Source: Rhodococcus sp. Z13 (GTDB taxonomy: Bacteria; Actinomycetota; Actinomycetes; Mycobacteriales; Mycobacteriaceae). From it: a stretch of 64,000 bases of DNA. The DNA is taken from NCBI RefSeq assembly GCF_025837095.1, contig NZ_CP107551.1, positions 1,904,352 to 1,968,351 of the forward strand, in the 5' to 3' direction. Both the position numbers and the translations under genes were made by a program. Shown one piece after another: positions 21,025-30,508 of the stretch. Numbering within the stretch: position 1 is the first letter of the stretch; the number at the start of each line of letters is the position of its first letter. The notes under the pieces are model-generated. The model saw only the letters and a list, made by a program, of their open reading frames with translations, was not told where the DNA came from and ran no database searches.

Positions 21025-21701
21025 CCGATGAGGTCCCGGTAGAACGCGAGCGCCGGAGCGGGCTCGTCGTCGGCGACGATACGCCCCGCATCCACTACCA
21101 GCACCCGGTCGAAGTCGGCGAGCAGATCGAGATTGTGGGTCACCGCGATCACCTGCTGCGGCAGCGCCGCGAAGGTCCGGGCGATGAGCTTGGTGTTGCG
21201 CAGGTCCAGCAGCGTCGTGGGCTCGTCGGCGACCAGCACCGCGGGGTCGGTGACCATGATCGCGGCGAGCGCGAGCAGCTGCTTCTGGCCGCCCGAGAGC
21301 AGATGGCTCGGATGGTCGTGGTGACCGTCGAGACCGAAGTCCGCGAGCACCCGACGCACCCGCTCCTCGCGTTCCTCCTTGCCCAGGCCGCTGCGGCGCA
21401 GCGAGAACGCCACGTCCTCGGCGACCGTGGGCATGACGATCTGGTGCTCCGGGTCGGTGAACACGAACCCGACCCGTCTGCGCACCTCCCGGCCCTTGCG
21501 GGCGGTGTCGAGGCCGTCCACGGTGACCGAGCCCGACGACGGTACGAGCAGACCGTTGATCATCCGCGCCATCGTCGACTTGCCGCTGCCGTTGGCGCCG
21601 ACGATCCCGATGCGCCGTTCGGTGAGCGTGACGTCGATACCATCGAGGACGGCCCGGTCACCGTAGGCGTGCCGGACCTGCCGGAAACGGATCTCGCTCA
21701 T
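21021..21701 (-). CDS. bioM: ECF transporter ATP-binding protein (EcfA/BioM)
   Basis: A 226-residue ABC ATPase that powers the biotin ECF importer. Walker A is GANGSGKST near 34-42; the Q-loop region has FTDPEHQIVMPTV; the signature is LLSGGQKQLLALA; Walker B is VLVADEPTTLLD; the switch histidine is in AVTHN. Only one ATPase gene is present, consistent with a homodimer as in BioMNY of other actinobacteria. It lies 22 bp after bioY and overlaps bioN by four bases. Confidence 0.93.
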   Translation of the reverse strand: MSEIRFRQVRHAYGDRAVLDGIDVTLTERRIGIVGANGSGKSTMARMINGLLVPSSGSVTVDGLDTARKGREVRRRVGFVFTDPEHQIVMPTVAEDVAFSLRRSGLGKEEREERVRRVLADFGLDGHHDHPSHLLSGGQKQLLALAAIMVTDPAVLVADEPTTLLDLRNTKLIARTFAALPQQVIAVTHNLDLLADFDRVLVVDAGRIVADDEPAPALAFYRDLIG

Positions 21702-21723
21702 CGCGGGGGAGGTTCGGGGCTGC

Positions 21724-22320
21724 TCAGTGCGCAGGGTCCGCCGCGGTGCGCTGCGAGATCCGCGGCGCCGCGAGGGCGGGATAGGCGCGGTGCACCTGCG
21801 CGGCGACCGCCGCGGCGACGACGGCCTTGAGCAGGTCGCCGGGCAGGAAGGTGACATTGGCGGCCGCGGCGGCCCACACCGTCAGGTCGGTGCGCAGCAC
21901 CATGCCGGCGATGCCGAAGGCGTAGAGCACCACGATCCCGCCGAGGACGTTGACGGCCACACCCGGCAGGGTCCGGTAGCGGGGCAGCATCTTCGTGCTC
22001 AGCCACCCGATCACCGCGACCGCGGGGATCCAGCCGATGAGAAAGCCCACCGTCGGGCCCGCCAGCGAGGTGAGGGTCGTGCGGCCGCCGGCCAGCACGG
22101 GCAGCGCCAGGCCGAGGACGATCACGGTGAGCACCGCCAGGGTGCCCTTGCGGGCGCCGAGCAGGGCGCCGGCGAGCATCACCCCGAGCGTCTGGAGCGT
22201 GATGGGGACACCCGAGGAGCCGATGCTGATCTGTCCCGGCAGGCCGAGGGCGATGATCAGGGCGGCGAACACGGCGATCTGCGCGAGGTCGCGCGCGGGG
22301 ATACGGCGGGTCGAGGACAC
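21724..22320 (-). CDS. bioY: Biotin transporter substrate-binding protein BioY
   Basis: A 198-residue membrane S-component that binds biotin. Six hydrophobic segments are visible. The family pattern GVPITLQTLGVMLAGALLG near 38-56 and GPTVGFLIGW near 86-95 is clear. GTG 22320 is the likely start; no ribosome-binding site is obvious. The gene is first in the bioY-bioM-bioN unit. The 242 bp upstream (22321-22562) contains short GC-rich inverted repeats such as GCCCGG/CCGGGC and the palindrome GCTTAAGC, but no clear BioQ or BirA operator. Confidence 0.93.
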   Translation of the reverse strand: MSSTRRIPARDLAQIAVFAALIIALGLPGQISIGSSGVPITLQTLGVMLAGALLGARKGTLAVLTVIVLGLALPVLAGGRTTLTSLAGPTVGFLIGWIPAVAVIGWLSTKMLPRYRTLPGVAVNVLGGIVVLYAFGIAGMVLRTDLTVWAAAAANVTFLPGDLLKAVVAAAVAAQVHRAYPALAAPRISQRTAADPAH

Positions 22321-22562
22321 GATTATCAGCCTTTTCGCATGGACGGTGAACTCGTAGAGCTTAAGCGGCCGGGCCGTGCTGCGGGTCACCACCCCGCGCC
22401 CGGCAGGATCCGGGCCACACCGGGGTGCGCATGGGGGAGTCCCCTGATCTTTCCCTGATTTCCTTGCTGACCTGCTGTTTTTCTCCTCGGCACGTGCCAG
22501 CATCGAAGGCGTAGGCAAGACGGAGTCCGGCACCACGGCCGGCATCGACGGTGGGAGTTCCC

Positions 22563-22736
22563 ATGTTCTGGAAGATCGTAGGAGTCGTCGCCCTGGTCTG
22601 GATCGGCTTCGCGGTCCTCGGCGCCCTGCTCGACAATCTCTTCGGTTTCCTCGTGCTCGGCGCGGTGATCTTCGGCGGATACCTGCTGTACAAGGCAGTA
22701 TCGGGAAGTGACAAGCAGGACCTGACCAGACTCTAG
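22563..22736 (+). CDS. Small membrane protein of unknown function
   Basis: A 57-residue product, mostly two hydrophobic stretches (about 3-22 and 27-46), ending in a short charged tail with SGSDKQDL. ATG 22563 follows a GGTGGGAG ribosome-binding site. Small double-pass proteins like this are common in Rhodococcus and Mycobacterium. I do not recognise a function. It is directed away from bioY, and the deacetylase gene follows within 15 bp, so the two may share a transcript. Confidence 0.7.
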   Translation: MFWKIVGVVALVWIGFAVLGALLDNLFGFLVLGAVIFGGYLLYKAVSGSDKQDLTRL

Positions 22737-22749
22737 AGACGAGGTGGCT

Positions 22750-23475
22750 GTGGAGGCGGTACCGGAGGACTGGGAGCGCGGCCTGGTGATCGCTGCGCAT
22801 CCCGACGACATCGAGTACGGCGCCGCCGCCGCGGTGGCTCGCTGGACCGGTCAGGGGAAGCAGGTCCGGTACGTCCTCGCCACGAGCGGCGAAGCCGGCA
22901 TCGCCGGACTGCCCCCGGCGGAGTGCGGGCCCCTCCGGGAAGCCGAGGAACGCGAGTCCGCGCGCATCGTCGGGGTCGACTCCGTCGACTTCCTCGGTCA
23001 CCGCGACGGACAGCTCGTCGCCGGACCGGACCTGCGCCGCGACCTCGCGGCGAGCATCCGGCGGTACCGCCCCGAGATGGTGGTCACCGGCCATTTCGGG
23101 CTCACCTGGTTCCCCGGGATCCTCAACAGCGCCGATCACCGCGCGCTCGGGCTCAGCGTCCTCGACGCCGTCGCCGACGCCGCCAACGAATGGATCTTCC
23201 CCGAACTCACCGAGCAGGGACTCGAACCGTGGGCGGGGGTGCGGTGGGTCGCGGTGAACACCACCGCCGAGCAGACGCACGCGGTGGACGTCACCGACAC
23301 CGTCGAGGTCGCCGTGACCTCGCTCGCCGCACACCGCCGCTATCTCGAGACGCTGACGACCGACCGCAGTGCCGAGCAGCAGGCCCGCGACCAGGTCGAG
23401 ATGTCCTCCGCGCCGCTGCCGGGATTCCCCGCGGCGCGTGCGGTGGGCTTCCAGCTGTACACCTTCGCGGGATAG
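22750..23475 (+). CDS. PIG-L family (LmbE-like) zinc deacetylase
   Basis: A 241-residue protein with the metal-binding motif AAHPDDIEYG near 15-24 and the second histidine in NSADHRALG near 125-133. That is the pattern of the GlcNAc-PI/mycothiol deacetylase family (MshB, Mca, LmbE). Such enzymes hydrolyse amides of sugar or thiol conjugates. The sequence is shorter than MshB and Mca (about 290-300), so it is a third family member with unknown substrate. GTG 22750 has GAGG 5 nt upstream; GTG 22744 is the alternative. Confidence 0.88.
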   Translation: MEAVPEDWERGLVIAAHPDDIEYGAAAAVARWTGQGKQVRYVLATSGEAGIAGLPPAECGPLREAEERESARIVGVDSVDFLGHRDGQLVAGPDLRRDLAASIRRYRPEMVVTGHFGLTWFPGILNSADHRALGLSVLDAVADAANEWIFPELTEQGLEPWAGVRWVAVNTTAEQTHAVDVTDTVEVAVTSLAAHRRYLETLTTDRSAEQQARDQVEMSSAPLPGFPAARAVGFQLYTFAG

Positions 23476-23500
23476 GCCCCCAGCTCGGCGCGGCCGGGAC

Positions 23501-23554
23501 GGTGGTGCAGGTCGGGATGGTGGTGCAGGTCGGGATGGTGGTGCAGGTCGGGAC
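23501..23554. repeat. 18-bp tandem repeat, three copies
   Basis: GGTGGTGCAGGTCGGGAT repeats at 23501, 23519 and 23537, the last copy ending in C. A partial CGGGAC precedes the array. It lies in the 120-bp gap between the deacetylase and glycosyltransferase genes and is a likely strain-variable locus. It could be read as repeated VVQVGM, but no gene spans it convincingly. Confidence 0.9.
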
Positions 23555-23595
23555 GGCGCAGTCGGGGCCCGGCACGGGTGTGGCACTCTGAGCGC

Positions 23596-24747
23596 GTGCG
23601 AGTGGCGTTGGTGGCCGGACCGGATGCCGGACATGCGATTCCTGCGATCGCGTTGGCTCGGCGCCTCGCGGACGCCGGACACGATCCGGTCGTGTTCACC
23701 GGCGACCGGTGGCTCGGGGTGGACCTGCCCGGGGTGACCGTCGCGGAACTGAAAGGGCTCGCACCGCGCCTCGGCGACGACGACACCGACGCCGGCGCGA
23801 AGATCCACGCGCGCGCCGCGCACATCGCGAGCGAGATGCTCCCCGACCTCAGCGCACTGCTGCCCGACCTCGTCGTCTCGGACGTGATCACCGCCGGGGG
23901 CGGCATGGCCGCCGAACGGCTGGGGATCCCCTGGGTGGAACTGTCGCCGCACCCGCTCTACCTGCCCTCGCGTGGACTCCCGCCGATCGGCAGCGGACTC
24001 GCCCCGGGCACCGGCGTGCACGGACGCCTGCGCGATGCCCTGCTGCGCGCCATGTCCGCACGGTCGGTGCGGCAAGGAGAACGCGAACGCGCGGCTGCCC
24101 GCGTCGGAATCGGCCTGCCCGCCGAGGATCCGGGTCCGGCGGCGCGGCTCGTCGCGACCCTGCCGGCGCTCGAGGTACCCCGCCCGGACTGGCCCGCGAC
24201 GGCGCACGTCGTGGGCCCGCTGTTGTGGGAACCCACCGATCTCGTGCTCGAACCCCCGGCCGGGGACGGGCCTGTGGTGATGGTCGCGCCGTCCACCGCG
24301 ACGACCGGTGTCGCGGGCATGGTCGAGACCGTCTGCGAGGGACTCGCGGGGGCGGGGATGCGGGTCGCGGCGACCGTGCTGGACCCGGCATCCCACGACC
24401 TGCCGGATTGGGCCGTGGCCGGTCGGGGCCGGCAGGACGTCCTGCTCCGGCAGGCCGATGTGGTGGTCTGCGGGGGAGGGCACGGAATGCTCGCGAAGGC
24501 GCTGAGCGCCGGGGTGCCCGCCGTGATCGTGCCCGGTGGCGGCGACCAGTGGGAGCTGGCGAACCGCGCGGCGCGGCAGGGCAGCGCGGTGATCGTGCGG
24601 CCCCTCGATGCCACCGCGGTGCGGGACGCGGTCCGGACGGTGCTGTCGACCCCGTCGTACGCCGCCGCGGCCCGCGCGGCCGCCGGGAGCGCCGGCCGGG
24701 TCGAGGATCCGGTCGCGGTGTGCGAGTCGGTCCTGCACCGGATCTGA
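23596..24747 (+). CDS. GT-B fold glycosyltransferase (MGT/UGT-like)
   Basis: The product has 383 residues. It opens with the GT-B first strand RVALVAGPDAGHAIPAIALA and a helix. The C-terminal nucleotide-sugar region has VVCGGGHGMLAKALSAGVPA, then VIVPGGGDQW (about 290-320), close to the HGGxGT...P...DQ pattern of macrolide/UDP glycosyltransferases. It occupies the place of Rv2739c upstream of recA. Donor and acceptor are not predictable. GTG 23596 is the likely start. Confidence 0.87.
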   Translation: MRVALVAGPDAGHAIPAIALARRLADAGHDPVVFTGDRWLGVDLPGVTVAELKGLAPRLGDDDTDAGAKIHARAAHIASEMLPDLSALLPDLVVSDVITAGGGMAAERLGIPWVELSPHPLYLPSRGLPPIGSGLAPGTGVHGRLRDALLRAMSARSVRQGERERAAARVGIGLPAEDPGPAARLVATLPALEVPRPDWPATAHVVGPLLWEPTDLVLEPPAGDGPVVMVAPSTATTGVAGMVETVCEGLAGAGMRVAATVLDPASHDLPDWAVAGRGRQDVLLRQADVVVCGGGHGMLAKALSAGVPAVIVPGGGDQWELANRAARQGSAVIVRPLDATAVRDAVRTVLSTPSYAAAARAAAGSAGRVEDPVAVCESVLHRI

Positions 24748-24803
24748 TTCCCCGGGAACGTCCCCGCTGTGCCGGCTGTTTCCGGGCGACTACCGTGGGC
24801 GGG

Positions 24804-24998
24804 GTGCGGTTGACGGAGTTCTACGAGACGGTTCGCGACGAGTTCGGGCAGATGCACGGCGACGCGCTTCTGCGCGACCACGTGCTGCTCTCCCTCGGAG
24901 GACGGACCGCGGCCGAAGCGATCGAGGCAGGTCGAGAGCCCCGCGAGGTGTGGCGGGCGCTCTGCGAGGAGTTCGACGTGCCGCCGGCCCGGCGGTGA
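24804..24998 (+). CDS. DUF3046 family protein
   Basis: A 64-residue actinobacterial protein found just upstream of recA (Rv2738c position). The sequence RLTEFYETVRDEFGQMHG, then LGGRTAAEAIEAGREPREVW and LCEEFDVP, is the full DUF3046 pattern. Function unknown. GTG 24804 lies 7 nt after TACCGT (24791-24796), a leaderless start. It is about 190 bp upstream of recA and has no SOS box of its own. Confidence 0.9.
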   Translation: MRLTEFYETVRDEFGQMHGDALLRDHVLLSLGGRTAAEAIEAGREPREVWRALCEEFDVPPARR

Positions 24999-25028
24999 CC
25001 GGGACGGACACGCGCCGACCGCGGATGT

Positions 25029-25051
25029 TCGAACGCGTGTTCGGTTATGCT
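25029..25051 (+). promoter_or_regulatory. SOS box and -10 element of recA
   Basis: TCGAACGCGTGTTCGG (25029-25044) contains a perfect CGAACRNRYGTTYG LexA site of the actinobacterial type. It fills the spacer just before TATGCT (25046-25051), a good -10 box, so bound LexA would cover the promoter. The recA ATG is 141 bp downstream. Confidence 0.9.
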
Positions 25052-25191
25052 GGTGGGTGTCGGGACGGTTGTCCACAGCCGGTGATCCCATCCACAGATA
25101 CGGCGTTCCGGGGGGTCACCGCGGCGAACTTGTCGGTGCCGGGTTCTAACGTCGTCGACAACAAGGACGAGATTCGATTAAGGGGACCAAG

Positions 25192-26235
<1,044 letters not shown>

Positions 26236-26343
26236 TCACCGACAGAACGGAGGCGTGGGCATCTGCCCGCGCCTCCGTCGTCGTCTCCGCGGTCCTTCCC
26301 GTCCCGGAGGGGTGTGTCGGTGCCTCCGGTTACTGTGCGGGCC

Positions 26344-26946
26344 ATGGACGATCCTGCCGCACGCCCCGACCGACGCTCGCGCCGCCGCACTGGCCACACC
26401 GAGCAGGAACTACCGGGCGGTGGCACCGAGGCGCAGGCGAAGGAGGTGTGCCTGCGGCTGCTCACCGACCGGGCCCGCAGCCGCGCCGAACTCGCGGCGA
26501 AGCTGGCGCAGAAGGGATTCGCCGCCGACGTCGCCGACCGCGCCCTCGACCGGCTCGTCGAGGTGGGTCTGATCGACGACGCCGACTTCGCGCAGCAGTG
26601 GGCGCGGTCGCGGCACCTGCACGCCGGCAAGGGCAAACGCGCCATCGCGCTCGAACTGCGACGCAAGGGCATCGACGCCGCCGACGCGGCCGCCGCGCTC
26701 GACGAGATCGACAGCGAGGACGAACGGGCCCGCGCCGTCGACCTCGTCCGCAAGAAGCTGCGCACCCAGCCGCCGCTGCCCACCGAGGGCGACCGTCGCG
26801 AGATCGCCGCCGAACGCGACAAGCTGGTGCGACGGCTGGTCGGCATGCTCGCCCGCCGCGGCTACCCGCAGGGCATGGCGTTCGACGTGGTCCGCGAGGA
26901 GCTCGCCGCCTTCGGCACCGATGCTCGCGAGCTGCCGACGGATTGA
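26344..26946 (+). CDS. recX: Regulatory protein RecX
   Basis: RecX binds RecA filaments and inhibits ATPase and recombinase activity. The 200 residues hold the three-helix repeats of the family: CLRLLTDRARSRAELAAKL, then GLIDDADFAQQWARSR, and KGIDAADAAAALDEI, with a last repeat at MLARRGYPQGMAFDVV. An Arg-rich N-terminal tail precedes them. ATG 26344 follows TACTGT (26331-26336) by 7 nt, so recX may have its own leaderless promoter besides readthrough from recA, 108 bp upstream. It is convergent with gluD, with only 4 bp between. Confidence 0.94.
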   Translation: MDDPAARPDRRSRRRTGHTEQELPGGGTEAQAKEVCLRLLTDRARSRAELAAKLAQKGFAADVADRALDRLVEVGLIDDADFAQQWARSRHLHAGKGKRAIALELRRKGIDAADAAAALDEIDSEDERARAVDLVRKKLRTQPPLPTEGDRREIAAERDKLVRRLVGMLARRGYPQGMAFDVVREELAAFGTDARELPTD

Positions 26947-26950
26947 GCTG

Positions 26951-27862
26951 CTACCGCTTCCGGTCGTCGCCGGTCATGTCGAGGCCGGGCACGGAGATCG
27001 CCGGCAGGTCCTCCGGGTCCTCCGCCGGGATCACACCCCGCTTGCTGCGACCCGACCGCAGACGCTTCTCGAGCCACATCGCGAACCGGGTGAGAGCGCT
27101 GTTGAGCGCGATCATGATCGCCGCGACCACCAGCAGCGCCGGCAGATAGTTCTGGAAGAACGCGCCGAGTTGCTGACCCGAGCGCACCACCTCGACGTAG
27201 CCGATCAGATAGCCCAGCGCGGAGTCCTTCAGCGCGATCACCATCTGCGACACGATCGCCGGCAGCATCACCGTCACGGCCTGCGGCAGCAGGATCAGGC
27301 GCATCACCTGGTTCTTGCGCATGCCCACGGCGTAGGCGGCTTCGCTCTGGCCGCGGGGCAGCGACTTGATGCCCGCCCGCACGATCTCGGCGATGACCGA
27401 CCCGTTGTACAAGGTCAGGCCGGTGATGACCGCCGCCAGCGCCAGATAACCGGACTTGAACACCCGGTACTCGGCGAACACCTGGTAGGCGAAGATCATC
27501 AGGATCAGCACCGGAACCGCGCGGAACAGCTCCACGATCGCCCCGGCGAGCACCCGAACCCACCGGTGATCGGACAGGCGCGCGATACCCAGCGCCGCAC
27601 CCAGCACCAGGGCGAGCACGATCGACGCGACCGCCGCGACGATCGTGCCCCGGATACCGGGCAGCAGATAGGTCGTCCAGCTGGTGGATTCGAGGAAGGG
27701 CTCCCACTTGGCCGCGGTCAGCTGCCCGTTGGTGTCGAGGGCCCGGTAGACGAACCACCCGGCGAGCAGCAGGACGGTGACCACGACCACCGACAGGATC
27801 CGGTAGGTCGCCCGCGCCTTGGGGCCGGGCGCGTCGTACAGGACGGTTCCGTGGGCACTCAT
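26951..27862 (-). CDS. gluD: Glutamate ABC transporter permease GluD
   Basis: A 303-residue HisMQ-type inner-membrane permease with five or six transmembrane segments. The EAA loop that docks the ATPase is [20 protein letters not shown] (about 195-214). It has an N-terminal extension of about 75 residues relative to GluC and a hydrophilic tail of 30 residues. The start ATG 27862 overlaps the gluC stop by four bases (ATGA). The gene order gluA-gluB-gluC-gluD equals the glutamate uptake operon of Corynebacterium glutamicum. Confidence 0.93.
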   Translation of the reverse strand: MSAHGTVLYDAPGPKARATYRILSVVVVTVLLLAGWFVYRALDTNGQLTAAKWEPFLESTSWTTYLLPGIRGTIVAAVASIVLALVLGAALGIARLSDHRWVRVLAGAIVELFRAVPVLILMIFAYQVFAEYRVFKSGYLALAAVITGLTLYNGSVIAEIVRAGIKSLPRGQSEAAYAVGMRKNQVMRLILLPQAVTVMLPAIVSQMVIALKDSALGYLIGYVEVVRSGQQLGAFFQNYLPALLVVAAIMIALNSALTRFAMWLEKRLRSGRSKRGVIPAEDPEDLPAISVPGLDMTGDDRKR

Positions 27863-28539
27863 CGGGAGACCTCGAATCGTTTGCTGAGCCAGCCGAACAC
27901 CAGGCCGGTCGGGAGGGTGAGGATGACGAAGCCGAGCGCGAAGATGCCACCGACGAGGAAGATGGCCGCCTCGTTCTCGATCATCGTCTTCATCAGCAGC
28001 GACGCCTCGGAGACACCGATGACCGAGGCGATCGTCGAGTTCTTGGTCAGGGCGATGAGCACCGATCCGAGCGGCGCGATGACCGCGCGGAAGGCCTGCG
28101 GCAGCACGACCAGCCGCAGGTTCTGGCTGAAGGTGAGCCCGAGCGAGCGGCCCGCCTCCGACTGGCCGAGGGGGACGGTGTTGATGCCGGAGCGCAGCGA
28201 CTCGCACACGAACGCCGCGGTGTAGATGCTCAGGCCGAGCACCGCGAGCCGGAAGTTGTTGTCGACGAGGAAGGTCGGCGACGACTCCGACGCGAGCTTG
28301 ATGCCCAGCGTCTGGGACAACCCGAACAGGCAGAAGATGATGATCAGCGTGAGCGGCGTGTTGCGGAAGATCGTCACGTAGGCGGTGCCGACGGCGCGCG
28401 CCACGGGGATGGGGGACACCCGCATCGCCACCAGGATCGTTCCGAGGATCAACGCGCCGACCGCCGACAGGACGGTCAACTGGATGGTGGTCCAGAACGC
28501 GTCGAGCAGCTGACTGCCGTACTTGCTCAACAGATCCAC
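27859..28539 (-). CDS. gluC: Glutamate ABC transporter permease GluC
   Basis: A 226-residue permease of the polar amino-acid family, partner of GluD. The EAA-type loop is [20 protein letters not shown] (about 126-145). [13 protein letters not shown] lies in a membrane segment typical of HisM/HisQ proteins. GTG 28539 has a GGAG site 6-7 nt upstream. It overlaps gluD by four bases. A stable hairpin lies between gluB and this gene and may lower expression of the permeases relative to the binding protein. Confidence 0.93.
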   Translation of the reverse strand: MDLLSKYGSQLLDAFWTTIQLTVLSAVGALILGTILVAMRVSPIPVARAVGTAYVTIFRNTPLTLIIIFCLFGLSQTLGIKLASESSPTFLVDNNFRLAVLGLSIYTAAFVCESLRSGINTVPLGQSEAGRSLGLTFSQNLRLVVLPQAFRAVIAPLGSVLIALTKNSTIASVIGVSEASLLMKTMIENEAAIFLVGGIFALGFVILTLPTGLVFGWLSKRFEVSR

Positions 28540-28583
28540 AGGTCACTCCGGGATCGAGGGGACAGGGCGAGGATGGGGCCGGA

Positions 28584-28618
28584 CCGGCCGGTCCCCGGAC
28601 GAACCGGGGACCGGCCGG
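28584..28618 (-). terminator. Hairpin between gluB and gluC
   Basis: A perfect 15-bp stem, CCGGCCGGTCCCCGG (28584-28598) with 28604-28618, encloses a 5-nt ACGAA loop. It follows the gluB stop by 24 bp on the minus strand. No U tract is seen, so it is more likely an mRNA stabiliser or partial terminator than a complete stop. Confidence 0.65.
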
Positions 28619-28642
28619 AACGGCACCGGAAGGAGGGCCGGA

Positions 28643-29473
28643 TCAGTACCGGTCGACGGTCGGGGGCTCGGGGATCTCGTAGCCCGCCTCGCCGACGGTC
28701 CCCTGCAGGGCGGCCTCCCAGGCGCCCGACACGATCATCTCCTCGATGGCATCGTTGATGGCGTTGCGGGACTCGTCGTCGCCCTTGGCCAGGCCGATGC
28801 CGTACCGCTCCTCGGTGAACGGCTCACCGACGACCTTGAAGTCGCCGGGACTCTGCGCCGCGTAGCCGGCCAGGATGATGTCGTCGGTGGTCACCGCGTC
28901 GACCGCGCCGTTGCGCAGGGCCTCCACGCACAGCGAGTAGGTGTCGAACTCCTGGAGCTGCACCTCGCTGGCGTAGGTGTCCTTGATGTTCTGGGCCGGC
29001 GTGGAACCGGCCACCGAGCACAGTCGCTTGCCGTCGAGGGTCTCGGGACCGGTGATCTCGGTGTCGTCGGCCCGCACCAGCAGCGACTGGCCGGCGATGA
29101 AGTACGGTCCGGCGAAATCGACCTTCTCCTTGCGGGAGTCGGTGATCGAGTACGTCGCGACGATGTAGTCGACCTCACCGTTCTGGATCAGCGTCTCGCG
29201 CTGCGCCGAGGGGGCCTCCTTGAAGGTGATGTTCTCCTCGGCCACCCCGAGCTGCCCGGCGACGTACTTGGCGACCTCGACGTCGAAGCCGCTGAACGTG
29301 CCGTCGGGATTGCGCAGTCCCAGCCCGGGCTGATCGAACTTGATCCCCACGGTGAGGTTCCCCCCTTCGGCGGACTGCGACACGCTGCGGGACTCGTCGC
29401 CGCCACAGGCGGTGGCGACGACCGCGACGGCGACGGCGCCGAGGGCCAGGCGGATGGAGCGGGACGGTTTCAT
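28643..29473 (-). CDS. gluB: Glutamate-binding lipoprotein GluB
   Basis: The extracellular solute-binding component of the glutamate importer, 276 residues. A lipoprotein signal peptide ends at VATAC with the lipidated Cys at 23. The SBP_bac_3 fold begins with LTVGIKFDQPGLGLRNPDG. NPDGTFSGFDVEVAKYVA is the family's first ligand loop. DYIVATYSITDSRKEKVDF carries the ligand-binding Arg and Asp region. ATG 29473 has GGAGG upstream. It is placed between the ATPase and permease genes. Confidence 0.95.
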   Translation of the reverse strand: MKPSRSIRLALGAVAVAVVATACGGDESRSVSQSAEGGNLTVGIKFDQPGLGLRNPDGTFSGFDVEVAKYVAGQLGVAEENITFKEAPSAQRETLIQNGEVDYIVATYSITDSRKEKVDFAGPYFIAGQSLLVRADDTEITGPETLDGKRLCSVAGSTPAQNIKDTYASEVQLQEFDTYSLCVEALRNGAVDAVTTDDIILAGYAAQSPGDFKVVGEPFTEERYGIGLAKGDDESRNAINDAIEEMIVSGAWEAALQGTVGEAGYEIPEPPTVDRY

Positions 29474-29537
29474 CGTTACCTCCGTGTGGATCGGTCTACC
29501 TTGACGACGCGCGGAGCCGCCCGCCGGGCGGCCGGTG

Positions 29538-30326
29538 TCAGTGGCTGAGGATCTTGCCGAGGAAGTCCTTGGCGCGGTCGGACTTCGGTGAGGTGAAGAA
29601 GGTGTCGGGATCGGTGTCCTCGACGATGCGGCCGTCGGCCATGAACAGCACCCGGTCGCCGGCCTTGCGGGCGAAACCCATCTCGTGGGTGACCACGACC
29701 ATCGTCATGCCCTCCTTCGCGAGGGAGGTCATGACGTCGAGGACCTCCTGGACCATCTCGGGGTCCAGCGCCGAGGTGGGCTCGTCGAAGAGCATCACCT
29801 TCGGGTTCATCGCCAGGGCCCGCGCGATCGCCACGCGCTGCTGCTGCCCACCCGACAGCTGCGCCGGGTACTTGTCGGCCTGGTTGGCGATGCCCACCCG
29901 GTCGAGCAGCTGCATGGCGGTCTCGCGCGCATTGTCCTTCTTGATCCTGCGCACCTTGACGGGGCCGAGCATGACGTTCTCGAGGATCGTCTTGTGGGCG
30001 AACAGGTTGAACGACTGGAACACCATCCCGACGTCCGAGCGCAGCCGGGCCAGCGCCCTGCCCTCGGCGGGCAGGGGAGTGCCGTCCACCCGGATCTCCC
30101 CGGAGTCGATGGTCTCGAGCCTGTTGATGGTGCGGCAGAGCGTGGACTTCCCCGAACCCGACGGTCCGACGACGATCACGACCTGACCGCGGGGGATCTC
30201 GAGGTCGATGTCCTGCAGGACGTGCAGTGCGCCGAAGTGCTTGTTCACCCCGGTCATCGAGATCATGGACGTGGTACCGCCCGAGCCCTCGGGCGGACGT
30301 GCCGTTCCGGTTGCCGCAGATGTCAT
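29538..30326 (-). CDS. gluA: Glutamate ABC transporter ATP-binding protein GluA
   Basis: The ATPase of the glutamate importer, 262 residues. Walker A is [12 protein letters not shown], the signature [16 protein letters not shown], Walker [15 protein letters not shown] and the switch histidine VVTHEM, all in standard order. The family core starts at [11 protein letters not shown], so the first 20 residues are a short variable extension. ATG 30326 lies 7 nt after TAGGGT on the minus strand (30334-30339), a leaderless start that supports the longer form. It heads the gluABCD operon and is divergent from miaB. Confidence 0.95.
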   Translation of the reverse strand: MTSAATGTARPPEGSGGTTSMISMTGVNKHFGALHVLQDIDLEIPRGQVVIVVGPSGSGKSTLCRTINRLETIDSGEIRVDGTPLPAEGRALARLRSDVGMVFQSFNLFAHKTILENVMLGPVKVRRIKKDNARETAMQLLDRVGIANQADKYPAQLSGGQQQRVAIARALAMNPKVMLFDEPTSALDPEMVQEVLDVMTSLAKEGMTMVVVTHEMGFARKAGDRVLFMADGRIVEDTDPDTFFTSPKSDRAKDFLGKILSH

Positions 30327-30508
30327 ACCTGCGACCCTATGTGGTCGGGGGCACACACCTCCGCTTTTCGGAACACTGCGAGGTTCGTCACGAATGTTCC
30401 GGTCGAGTGGGGTGGGTCGCAGGCCCTCGAACGGGGTGCATCACACCGGCGGTACCGCCCGGTAGCAGCGGCGGACGGGACACCATCAGAGGTGAGATAC
30501 CCTGAGAC

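Noticed and set aside
22321-22350. GATAAT with a TTCACC 17 bp upstream as a leaderless bioY promoter
   Set aside because: GATAAT ends one base before GTG 22320, so transcription would start after the start codon and no alternative start is available downstream.
23490-23577. A repeat protein encoded by the 18-bp array (VVQVGM units)
   Set aside because: The frame only extends an antisense or out-of-frame reading of the deacetylase gene. No start, ribosome-binding site or sensible protein surrounds it.
21724-24738. A single minus-strand protein of about 1000 residues covering bioY and the region under the glycosyltransferase
   Set aside because: Only the last 198 codons (bioY) look like a real protein. 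The rest is antisense to the deacetylase and glycosyltransferase genes.
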